Assembly (NCBI GenBank): GCA_014845975.1 | Contig: RKAN01000122.1 | Location: 1-13,845, forward strand | Direction of reading: 5' to 3' | Source: a bacterium | GTDB lineage: Bacteria; Bacillota_I; Bacilli_A; RF39; UBA660 | Length of the DNA: 13,845 nt | In this document: one piece after another, positions 7,350 to 13,827 of the stretch | Position numbering within the stretch: the stretch's first letter is position 1 | Layout of the letters: each line of letters opens with the position of its first letter | Made by a program: the position numbers and the translations under genes | The notes under the pieces: model-generated | What the model was told of the DNA's origin: nothing | What the model saw: only the letters and a program-made list of their open reading frames with translations | Databases searched by the model: none

Positions 7350-9170
7350 TTATTTTTCTTCGTATTCTGCATCAATTACGTCGTCTTTTTTATCATCTGA
7401 TTTTGTTTCTTCGGTTGTATCAGCACTTTGGTTTGCTTTAGCAGCTTCTTCATAAACTTTTGTAGCAAATGCCATTGCTGTTTGTTGTAAAGCCTCTTTC
7501 TTTGTCTTAATATCATCTAAGTTATTAGATTCTAAAGCATCTTTTAACTCTTTAATTTCTTTTTCAGCTTTTTCTTTATCAGAAGAACTTACTTTATCTC
7601 CTAAATCTTTTAGTGATTTTTCAGTTTGATTTACTAATTGTTCTGCTTCATTTTTTAAATCAGCTTCTTCTTTACGTTTTTGATCTGCTTCACGATTAGC
7701 TTCTGCTTCTTTTACCATCTTATTGATTTCATCTTCACTTAAGTTTGTAGATGAAGTAATTGTAATAGATTGTTCTTTTCCAGTTCCTAAATCTTTTGCT
7801 TTAACATTTACGATACCATTTGCATCGATATCAAATGTTACTTCAATTTGAGGTACTCCTCTTGGAGCAGCCGGAATATTGTTAAGTTGGAAACGACCTA
7901 AAGTTTTATTATCACTTGCCATTGGTCTTTCACCTTGTAGAATATGAATATCTACAGCTGGTTGATTATCAGCAGCAGTTGAGAATACTTGTGATTTACT
8001 TGTTGGAATTGTTGTATTTCTTGGGATTAATACTGTACAAACATTTCCCATTGTTTCAATACCTAGAGAAAGTGGAGTAACATCTAGAAGTACGATATCT
8101 TCTACTTCTCCTGTTAATACACCACCTTGAATAGCAGCTCCCATAGCAACAACTTCATCAGGGTTTACTCCTTTTGATGGTTCTTTTCCTAATTCATTTT
8201 TGATTAAATCTACTACTTTTGGAATACGAGTAGATCCACCAACTAATAAGATCTTATCAATATCATTCTTTGTTAAATTAGCATCTTTTAAGGCTTTTCT
8301 AACTGGTTCTAAAGTAGAATCTAATAAATCAGAAATTAAGTCTTCAAATTTTGCTCTTGTTAAGTTAACAGATAAATGAAGTGGTCCATTTTCAGATTGT
8401 GTAATAAATGGAATAGATACTTCTGTAGAAGACATACCGCTAAGATCTTTCTTTGCTTTTTCAGCAGCATCTTTTACACGTTGCATAGCCATTTTATCAC
8501 TTGTTAAGTCAATACCATTTTCTTTCTTGAATTCACCAACTAAGTAGTCCATAATTCTTTGATCGAAATCATCTCCACCAAGATGGTTATTACCACTTGT
8601 TGACAATACTTCAAATACACCATCACCAAGTTCAAGGATAGATACATCGAATGTACCTCCACCTAGGTCATAAACAAGAACCTTTTCATTTTTATCTTGT
8701 TTATCAAGACCGTAAGCTAAAGCTGCAGCAGTTGGTTCGTTAATAATTCTTTCTACTTCTAATCCGGCAATCTTACCAGCATCTTTTGTAGCTTGTCTTT
8801 GAGCATCATTGAAGTAAGCAGGAACTGTAATAACAGCTTTTGTTACTTTTTCTCCTAGATAAGCCTCAGCAGTATTTTTTAAATCTGTTAAAATCATAGC
8901 AGAAATTTCTTGTGCAGTATAATCTTTTCCATTAACATGTACTTTTTCAGCAGTACCCATTTTTCTTTTAATAGAATATACTACATCTGGATTTGTAATC
9001 ATTTGGTTTTTAGCTTTAATACCAACGATTGTTTCTCCATTTTTAAAGGCAACTACGGAAGGAGTTGTTCTACTTCCTTCTGGGTTAGCAATTACTTTTG
9101 CTTCTCCACCTTCATATACAGCGACACAACTATTTGTTGTACCTAAATCAATACCTATTGTTTTACTCAT
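7350..9170 (-). CDS. dnaK: Chaperone DnaK (Hsp70)
   Basis: The start is ATG at 9170 (606 residues, [14 protein letters not shown]). An in-frame GTG at 9179 lies inside the AAAGGTGA ribosome site and cannot be the true start. The nucleotide-binding domain shows [13 protein letters not shown] at the N-terminus, [14 protein letters not shown] in the middle and [11 protein letters not shown] near residue 310. The linker region includes [13 protein letters not shown], followed by the beta-sandwich peptide-binding domain and a helical lid. The acidic tail ends VIDAEYEEK, typical of DnaK. It lacks the insertion seen in Gram-negative DnaK, as expected for Firmicutes. It refolds proteins with DnaJ and the exchange factor GrpE. 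It lies 15 bases after grpE within the HrcA-controlled operon. Confidence 0.99.
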   Translation of the reverse strand: MSKTIGIDLGTTNSCVAVYEGGEAKVIANPEGSRTTPSVVAFKNGETIVGIKAKNQMITNPDVVYSIKRKMGTAEKVHVNGKDYTAQEISAMILTDLKNTAEAYLGEKVTKAVITVPAYFNDAQRQATKDAGKIAGLEVERIINEPTAAALAYGLDKQDKNEKVLVYDLGGGTFDVSILELGDGVFEVLSTSGNNHLGGDDFDQRIMDYLVGEFKKENGIDLTSDKMAMQRVKDAAEKAKKDLSGMSSTEVSIPFITQSENGPLHLSVNLTRAKFEDLISDLLDSTLEPVRKALKDANLTKNDIDKILLVGGSTRIPKVVDLIKNELGKEPSKGVNPDEVVAMGAAIQGGVLTGEVEDIVLLDVTPLSLGIETMGNVCTVLIPRNTTIPTSKSQVFSTAADNQPAVDIHILQGERPMASDNKTLGRFQLNNIPAAPRGVPQIEVTFDIDANGIVNVKAKDLGTGKEQSITITSSTNLSEDEINKMVKEAEANREADQKRKEEADLKNEAEQLVNQTEKSLKDLGDKVSSSDKEKAEKEIKELKDALESNNLDDIKTKKEALQQTAMAFATKVYEEAAKANQSADTTEETKSDDKKDDVIDAEYEEK

Positions 9171-9185
9171 ATATATCACCTTTCC

Positions 9186-9833
9186 TTATTCACTAACTTT
9201 TACCATAGCAGGTCTAATAACTTTATCTTTTAATAAGTAACCTTTTCTTAAGACTTCAATTACTGTACCTGGTTCTAAATCATCACGTTTTTCTGTTAAT
9301 ACAGCTTGATGATAAGCTGGATCAAATGGTTTATTATTTCCATCGATGGCCTTTACATCAAAACGATTTAAAATTGTTACTAAATTTGAATAAATCATTT
9401 TAAATCCAGCAAGAAATTTTGATACCTCATCTTCTAAGTTATCATCATCCATTTTAATTGCACTTTCAAAATTGTCGATAATAGGAAGCATTTCAACAAT
9501 CATATCTTCGTTGCAGAATTTTAACATTCTAGCAATTTCTTCTTCTTTTCTTTTACGATAATTGATTGTTTCTGCTTTATCGCGAAGTGCTTTATCTTGT
9601 AATTCTTTAATTTCTTTTTCTAACTCTTTTATTTTTTCATCATGTTTATGTTCTTCATGCTTATGTTCTTTTTCGTGATGTTTGCATTCGCATTTTTCTT
9701 GATTCATTTCATGACACTCACACTTTTCATTTTTTTCTTCATGACAATTACAGTGTTCATGATGTTTATGTTCTTTATTATGATGTTCACATTCATGATG
9801 TTCTTTATTATATTTTTTTTCTTTTTCTTCCAT
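9186..9833 (-). CDS. grpE: Nucleotide exchange factor GrpE with His/Cys-rich N-terminal extension
   Basis: This 215-residue protein (Bacillus GrpE is about 187) releases ADP from DnaK. From about residue 66 it is an ordinary GrpE: a long coiled coil (IKELEKEIKELQDKALRDKAE), then the NYRKRKEEE helix, MLPIIDNFESA, and the C-terminal beta domain with NKPFDPAYHQAV and KGYLLKDKVIRPAMV. The first 64 residues are unusual, with 16 His and 7 Cys among many Glu and Lys. They contain three consecutive 10-residue repeats beginning CNCH, CECH and CECK at residues 28, 38 and 48. This looks like a metal-binding module (zinc, copper or nickel) added to GrpE; the function is inferred. The hrcA stop codon is embedded in its ribosome site (TAGGTGA). 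It is the second gene of the operon. Confidence 0.97.
   Translation of the reverse strand: MEEKEKKYNKEHHECEHHNKEHKHHEHCNCHEEKNEKCECHEMNQEKCECKHHEKEHKHEEHKHDEKIKELEKEIKELQDKALRDKAETINYRKRKEEEIARMLKFCNEDMIVEMLPIIDNFESAIKMDDDNLEDEVSKFLAGFKMIYSNLVTILNRFDVKAIDGNNKPFDPAYHQAVLTEKRDDLEPGTVIEVLRKGYLLKDKVIRPAMVKVSE
9663..9752 (-). repeat. Three 30-base in-frame repeats in grpE encoding CxC metal-ligand units
   Basis: Residues 28-37, 38-47 and 48-57 of GrpE align as C-x-C-(H/K)-(E/H)-x-x-x-(E)-(K/H). The codons differ between copies (TGT, TGC), so the repeat is conserved at protein level rather than being a fresh DNA duplication. It lies inside a longer His-rich stretch at 9642-9800 made of short runs encoding HH, HKH and HEH. 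Confidence 0.75.
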
Positions 9834-9841
9834 TGTTTCAC

Positions 9842-10837
9842 CTACTTGTCGTTTTCAATATTTTCTTTAATAAAATTAAGAAGGGTTGTAACTCTACCAT
9901 ATTCCATTCTCTTAGGGCCGATTAAAGCAATTGTTCCTTCTTCTCCCTCGATAGAATATTTTGTTTTTATAATGGCAACATCATCATCAAATTCTGATTC
10001 GCTACCAATATAAACATTGATTCCACTTTCATCTTCTTTAATTTTACTGATAAATTCTTTGTCTTCAAACTTATTTAAAATAGATCTAATCTTATCAACA
10101 TTGTTAAATTCTGGTTGATTTAAGATATTGCTTGGTTTATTTACTTTGATATCACTATCTTCTTTAAATTCTGTAAACACATTATATAAAGCATCATATA
10201 GAGCTCTTTGTTGTTTGATACTATCAGCTATTTTAGGTTTTACTTCTACTTCTAATTTTAAACTGACTTCATCAATTGGTGTTCCTACAATAAATTTATT
10301 AATTAAATCAACAGTTTGTTTAATTTCAGTAGTAGAAATTTTTTCTTCCAATGATAAGTTCTTACTTTCTACATGTCCTTTATCTGTAACAACAATAGCC
10401 ACTAAATCAGAACCATTAATAGGAATAACTTCTACTTTACTAATTTTATTCTCATTAGAAGATTTTCCTAAAATGATAGCTGTATAATTGGTAAGTTCTG
10501 ATACAATTTCCATACTTTTTACAATGGCATCACTTAAATTTAAAGATTTGTTTTTAAATATAGTTTGAAGAGTTAATACATCTTCTCCAGTTAATTCTTT
10601 TGGTTGCATAATATAATCGACATAATAACGATATCCTTTTTCACTAGGCACTCTTCCAGATGAGGTGTGTGTTTTTTCTAAAAGTCCTAGTTCTTCTAGA
10701 TTGCTCATTTCACTTCTTACAGTTGCACTTGAGCAATTCAAAGTGTCACACAACGATTTTGAGCTAACTGGTTTTGCTGTTTTTATATACTCTTCTATGA
10801 TTAGTTTTAATAATTCACTTTGTCTATTAGTTAACAC
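9842..10837 (-). CDS. hrcA: Heat-inducible transcription repressor HrcA
   Basis: This 331-residue repressor of class I heat-shock genes binds CIRCE operators, and its folding depends on the GroE chaperonin in studied species. The N-terminal winged helix-turn-helix covers residues 1-75: LTNRQSELLKLIIEEYIKT, then PVSSKSL, SSATVRSEMSNLEELGLLE, and the wing HTSSGRVPSEKGYRYYVD. The central and C-terminal HrcA domain fills the rest, with LIGPKRMEYGRV near the end. The start is GTG at 10837, with GAGGTG five bases upstream; the nearby ATG at 10842 is out of frame. It is first in the operon, 8 bases before grpE. Two CIRCE sites at its promoter imply autorepression. Confidence 0.98.
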   Translation of the reverse strand: MLTNRQSELLKLIIEEYIKTAKPVSSKSLCDTLNCSSATVRSEMSNLEELGLLEKTHTSSGRVPSEKGYRYYVDYIMQPKELTGEDVLTLQTIFKNKSLNLSDAIVKSMEIVSELTNYTAIILGKSSNENKISKVEVIPINGSDLVAIVVTDKGHVESKNLSLEEKISTTEIKQTVDLINKFIVGTPIDEVSLKLEVEVKPKIADSIKQQRALYDALYNVFTEFKEDSDIKVNKPSNILNQPEFNNVDKIRSILNKFEDKEFISKIKEDESGINVYIGSESEFDDDVAIIKTKYSIEGEEGTIALIGPKRMEYGRVTTLLNFIKENIENDK

Positions 10838-10850
10838 GTCATCACCTCAT

Positions 10851-10877
10851 TTAGCACTCCTATCTCATTTGTGCTAC
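10851..10877 (-). promoter_or_regulatory. CIRCE operator, promoter-proximal copy
   Basis: TTAGCACTC at 10851-10859 is a perfect arm. After exactly 9 bases the partner at 10869-10877 (plus strand TTGTGCTAC) matches 6 of 9 positions of GAGTGCTAA. It covers the predicted transcription start and the leader just upstream of the hrcA ribosome site. Confidence 0.85.
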
Positions 10878-10881
10878 ACTC

Positions 10882-10910
10882 ATTATACTAGTATATGTTA
10901 GCATTGTCAA
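10882..10910 (-). promoter_or_regulatory. SigA promoter of the hrcA-grpE-dnaK-pepF-dnaJ operon
   Basis: On the minus strand TTGACA (10910-10905) and TATAAT (10887-10882) are both perfect consensus, with a 17-base spacer. Transcription should start near 10875, inside the proximal CIRCE, with a leader of about 38 bases. Confidence 0.93.
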
Positions 10911-10924
10911 TATATGAGTGCTAA
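10898..10924 (-). promoter_or_regulatory. CIRCE operator, promoter-distal copy
   Basis: GAGTGCTAA at 10916-10924 is a perfect arm. Nine bases away TTAGCATTG (10898-10906) matches 7 of 9 of the other arm. It overlaps the -35 box. One of its mismatches (10906) is the base that keeps the -35 a perfect TTGACA. Confidence 0.82.
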
Positions 10925-10975
10925 AAAATATTTTTTTAAATATAAAACGCGATTCTATCCAAATTAAAGAAACAA

Positions 10976-10984
10976 TGATATAAT
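10976..10984 (+). promoter_or_regulatory. Extended -10 promoter of murT-gatD
   Basis: TGATATAAT is a perfect extended -10 box on the plus strand. The -35 position (TATCCA at 10956-10961) is weak. Transcription would start near 10991, about 13 bases before the murT ATG. It lies more than 50 bases from the nearest CIRCE, so HrcA control is unlikely. Confidence 0.6.
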
Positions 10985-11003
10985 AGTTTTGTTGGTGATG
11001 TTT

Positions 11004-12335
11004 ATGAAAAAAACAATTAGTATTATTTTAGGAAAAATGGCAATTATCGCAGGAAGAATTTTAAAAAGAGGAAGCTCACTACCTGGTGTAATTGCTTTAA
11101 AAGTAGATAAAAATATTATGAAAAAAATGAAGTTACCTAGTATTGTAATTGCCGTAACAGGAAGCTCTGGAAAGGGATCCATTTCCTCTATGTTAGCAAA
11201 AGTATGTAGAGAATCTAATCTCACGGTTGCTCATAATGCAGTAGGATCTAATTTAAGCCCTGGAATTGCTACTTTATTATTAGAAAATTGCACACTTACT
11301 GGAAAAATAAAAAAAGATATCCTAATTTATGAAATTGATGAAAGATATACAAAATTTGTTTTTAAAGATGTTAAACCGAATATTGTAGTGATTTCTAATA
11401 TTACAAGAGATCAACCTCCAAGACAAGGACATTTTGATTTCGTTTTTCATGAAATTGATCAAGCTTTAACAGATGATATGCATTTAATCTTAAATGGCGA
11501 TGATCCTTACACTAGAAAATTTACCTTCCATCACAAGTGTGAAGTTACTTACTACGGAATCAATCAAAATAAATATTCTTATCAAACAAATAAATTTCAG
11601 AATTTAAATTTAAATTATTGCCCAAAATGTGGAAATTTATTACTTTATCATTATTATAACTTTGAAAATACAGGTGATTATTATTGTTCAAAATGTAATT
11701 TTAAACGTCCTAAGTTAAAAGATGCTTGTACTTCTATTTCCTATGATAGAAATGAAATAACAATTAATAATGAATATTCTTTATTAGTTCCAGCATCTAT
11801 TCTTTATACAATTTATAATTCTATGGCAGTTTTTACAACAGCAACTCACATTGGATTAGACGGCACTAAAGTTTCTCATATTATTTCCACCATTTCTAAA
11901 AATAAAAAACTATTAGACACTTTTTGTTACCAAGATCGTAATATAATAGTTTTAAATAATAAAAATGAAAATAGCTCTACATTTAATCAATCGCTATTAT
12001 ATGTCACAAGGTTTAAGGAAGAAAAAACAATTATTATTGGCTGGAAAGAAATTAGTAGACGATATAATTTTGATGATTTATCTTGGTTATATGATATTGA
12101 TTTTGAACTATTAAAGAAAACAAAAGTAGAAAAAATTATCTGTGCAGGGATACATCGATACGATATTGCAGTTCGTTTGAAATTAGCAGGAATTGATGAA
12201 AAGAAAATTGTTATTTTCGAGTCTCTAAAAGATGCTACAGATTATATTAAATTAAAAACAAAAACAAATGTTTATGGGATTTTAAATTTTGATTATGTAA
12301 AACCATTCCATGAATTTATGCAAGGATGTGATTAG
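11004..12335 (+). CDS. murT: MurT-like Mur ligase (lipid II isoglutaminyl synthase ligase subunit), divergent
   Basis: The start is ATG at 11004, with GGTGA five bases upstream (443 residues); an earlier in-frame TTG lacks a ribosome site. The Mur ligase ATP-binding domain has P-loop GSSGKGS at residues 53-59 (usual MurT reads GTNGKT), YEIDER at 109-114 and SNITRDQ at 131-137. A four-Cys zinc ribbon characteristic of MurT is at C206/C209 and C228/C231. The C-terminal DUF1727 domain contains DDLSWLYDIDFE (357-368) and ICAGIHRYDIAVRLKLAG. MurT activates the D-Glu carboxylate of the lipid II stem so that GatD-derived ammonia can amidate it. Several motif positions deviate, including PPRQGHFD after RDQ and NNKNENSS in place of the KNPAG-type loop, so a changed substrate is possible. 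It is one base ahead of gatD. Confidence 0.85.
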   Translation: MKKTISIILGKMAIIAGRILKRGSSLPGVIALKVDKNIMKKMKLPSIVIAVTGSSGKGSISSMLAKVCRESNLTVAHNAVGSNLSPGIATLLLENCTLTGKIKKDILIYEIDERYTKFVFKDVKPNIVVISNITRDQPPRQGHFDFVFHEIDQALTDDMHLILNGDDPYTRKFTFHHKCEVTYYGINQNKYSYQTNKFQNLNLNYCPKCGNLLLYHYYNFENTGDYYCSKCNFKRPKLKDACTSISYDRNEITINNEYSLLVPASILYTIYNSMAVFTTATHIGLDGTKVSHIISTISKNKKLLDTFCYQDRNIIVLNNKNENSSTFNQSLLYVTRFKEEKTIIIGWKEISRRYNFDDLSWLYDIDFELLKKTKVEKIICAGIHRYDIAVRLKLAGIDEKKIVIFESLKDATDYIKLKTKTNVYGILNFDYVKPFHEFMQGCD

Positions 12336-12336
12336 T

Positions 12337-13068
12337 ATGACTATAACAATTACCCACCTTTATTATGATTTATTAAATCTTTATGGTGAGTCAGGAAATG
12401 TAAAGGCTTTAAAAAACTATTTGGAATCCATAGGAATTAAAGTAAAAATACAATTTATCACAATTTCTGATGAAATTAATTTGTCCAACACAGATTTTGT
12501 TTATATTGGCTCCGGAACAGAGCAAAATCAATTCATTGTCTTAAAACATATGATAAAATATAAAGATGAAATTAAAAATTATATTGATCAAAATGGATAT
12601 TTTTTAGCTACTGGAAATTCTATTGAATTATTTGGAACCTTTATAGAAGATGACAAAAAAATAAAATGCTTGGAACTATTTAGTTTTGCCACATATAATG
12701 AAGGATTTCGAATTGTAGATGAAGCTTTATTCAAAACAAATTTAATTTCAGATTATATTCTAGGATTTAGAAATAGTACTAGAGTAATGAAAAATATTGA
12801 AGAAACTCCTCTATTTGAAGTAATAAAAGGTACAGGAAGTTATCCAAAAAGTACTACAGAAGGAATTGTATTTAAAAATTTCTATGGGACTTATTTAATT
12901 GGACCACTACTTGCTAGAAATCCAAGGCTATTAGTTTTTATGGCAAATCATTTAATAAAAAGTAAAAATCCTAATTTAAAAATTAAAAAAGGAAATTTAA
13001 AATTAGAAATCAAGGCATATAAAACATTTTTGGATAATTATTATAATGAATATGTAAAAAAGGCTTAA
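12337..13068 (+). CDS. gatD: GatD-like subunit lacking the catalytic Cys and His (pseudo-glutaminase)
   Basis: The start is ATG at 12337, one base after the murT stop, with AAGGA upstream. The 243 residues match GatD in length and N-terminus (HLYYDLLNLYGESGN). GatD is a class I-type glutaminase that feeds ammonia to MurT. Against S. aureus GatD recalled from memory, YIGSGTEQNQ aligns with FIGGGSDREQ, and the nucleophile motif TICGGYQFLG becomes FLATGNSIELFG, so Thr92 replaces Cys94. The His motif GTYLHGPIL becomes GTYLIGPLL, so Ile188 replaces His189. The NHGGRT segment is also lost (GFRNSTRV). No substitute Cys or His is nearby; Cys111 is in another strand. The fold is preserved over the full length and the frame is intact, so it is a maintained protein rather than a decayed gene. 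Glutamine hydrolysis is not expected. Confidence 0.85.
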   Translation: MTITITHLYYDLLNLYGESGNVKALKNYLESIGIKVKIQFITISDEINLSNTDFVYIGSGTEQNQFIVLKHMIKYKDEIKNYIDQNGYFLATGNSIELFGTFIEDDKKIKCLELFSFATYNEGFRIVDEALFKTNLISDYILGFRNSTRVMKNIEETPLFEVIKGTGSYPKSTTEGIVFKNFYGTYLIGPLLARNPRLLVFMANHLIKSKNPNLKIKKGNLKLEIKAYKTFLDNYYNEYVKKA

Positions 13069-13081
13069 ATTAAGCCTTTTT
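13057..13081. terminator. Bidirectional terminator after gatD
   Basis: Arms AAAAAGGCTT (13057-13066) and AAGCCTTTTT (13072-13081) pair perfectly over 10 bases with a 5-base loop, flanked by T runs on each strand. It includes the gatD stop codon (13066-13068) and also serves the convergent minus-strand gene from 13803. Confidence 0.85.
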
Positions 13082-13082
13082 A

Positions 13083-13151
13083 TTATGAAATAATATTTTT
13101 TGGAATTGTAATAACGTGTCGAACACCATCTCCAGAAGTATTCAAGAAGCA
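13083..13151 (-). pseudogene. Possible remnant of a C-terminal coding segment
   Basis: Between a TGA at 13152-13154 and a TAA at 13083-13085 the minus strand encodes 22 residues, ending GDGVRHVITIPKNIIS. The composition and VITIP motif read like the end of a real surface or tail-type protein, and VITIP also occurs in the upstream 196-residue protein. There is no start codon or ribosome site. It may be the leftover 3' end of a deleted relative; chance is not excluded. The rest of 13152-13212 shows nothing I recognise. Confidence 0.25.
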
Positions 13152-13212
13152 TCATAAATTGACATCAAAATTCATATCGCACAAAAAACAGCTTTTTATT
13201 GAGAATATTTAT

Positions 13213-13803
13213 TTAATCTACTGTACTTTTTTTTACAAAATAAGCTATAAATTGATAAGTTGGTTGCTTTTTTTGAGAGTAAGAAAAAGCGAAAAATATT
13301 AGGGTTGGAGTTTCCCATATTTTAGTCTGATCTGGAGAAAAATAAACACTATACATAGAATCTACTTCAACAGATATGTTACGACAAAAAATGTAATAAT
13401 TATCAATAATATCTTGAACAGTATCCCCAGAAATCCCATAAGACTTAACAGTTTCTAGAGGAATGCCTACTCTTTCCCAATCCAATAAAGCAGCTACTCT
13501 ACCAGAAAATGGAATCGTAATAACTTCAACAGTAGACGATATTATTTGATCAATATTCTTAGCCATTGTTTCATAAGTGTCTGATGATGTTGTAGTAATT
13601 CCTTTATTTGTAATTGCAGCCGCTACTAATTCTTTTCCTGTTATGGCTTCATTATATAATTCATCTAAAGCTATATTTACTGTTTTATTTTGATTCGTTA
13701 CATTAGTTGATGATATTATTGTTGAAGCTAATACTCCTATTGTTCCTGATATTATAACTCCTATTATAACTCCTATTATGATTCCTATTATCATTTTTTT
13801 CAT
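13213..13803 (-). CDS. Membrane-anchored protein of unknown function with phage-tail-like motif
   Basis: I cannot name this 196-residue protein. Residues 1-3 are MKK, and residues 4-28 form a very hydrophobic helix of repeated I-I-G-V units ending GVLAS, which could be an uncleaved anchor or a signal peptide. The segment TVNIALDELYNEA (41-53) resembles the ALxELY motif common in surface and tail-associated proteins of Firmicutes. GKELVAAAITNKGITTTSSDTYETMAKNI (from residue 56) has the A-I-T-x-K-G-V, T-S-x-D-T, MAxNI pattern of phage tail-fibre and collar proteins. The remainder, rich in Tyr, Phe and Ile, has no match I know. The ribosome site (AAGAAAG) is weak. It is monocistronic as far as visible. 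A role as a surface-displayed or prophage-derived protein is inference. Confidence 0.6.
   Translation of the reverse strand: MKKMIIGIIIGVIIGVIISGTIGVLASTIISSTNVTNQNKTVNIALDELYNEAITGKELVAAAITNKGITTTSSDTYETMAKNIDQIISSTVEVITIPFSGRVAALLDWERVGIPLETVKSYGISGDTVQDIIDNYYIFCRNISVEVDSMYSVYFSPDQTKIWETPTLIFFAFSYSQKKQPTYQFIAYFVKKSTVD
13756..13791 (-). repeat. Three 12-base tandem repeats encoding the transmembrane helix
   Basis: On the plus strand the units at 13756-13767 and 13768-13779 are identical (AACTCCTATTAT), and the third at 13780-13791 differs at two bases. Each encodes four residues (I-I-G-V or I-I-G-I), so unit gain or loss would change the length of the membrane helix without a frameshift. 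Confidence 0.8.
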
Positions 13804-13827
13804 TTTATCAATTCTTTCTTATAACAC

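Noticed and set aside
9171..9179. Longer dnaK start at GTG 9179 (adds MIY)
   Set aside because: The GTG is part of the AAAGGTGA ribosome site, and ATG 9170 gives the standard [11 protein letters not shown]-terminus.
9642..10013. Plus-strand 123-codon frame rich in Phe and Met
   Set aside because: It is the antisense shadow of the His/Glu/Lys-rich GrpE start and the hrcA end, with no ribosome site.
10989..11003. MurT start at TTG 10989
   Set aside because: The TTG has no ribosome site, and the stretch itself contains GGTGA placed correctly for ATG 11004.
10898..11003. HrcA control of murT-gatD through the distal CIRCE
   Set aside because: The operator ends more than 50 bases upstream of the murT -10 box and does not overlap its promoter.
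10964..11224. Minus-strand hydrophobic frame opposite murT
   Set aside because: It is antisense to the Mur ligase P-loop region. Hydrophobicity arises from the complement of Lys-, Asn- and Asp-rich codons.
12310..12336. GatD start at ATG 12310 overlapping murT
   Set aside because: It has no ribosome site, and the extra residues are absent from GatD proteins. AAGGA precedes ATG 12337.
13184..13200. Possible minus-strand terminator hairpin
   Set aside because: The stem is only A-T pairs around GCTG and is too weak. The strong hairpin at 13057-13081 is sufficient.
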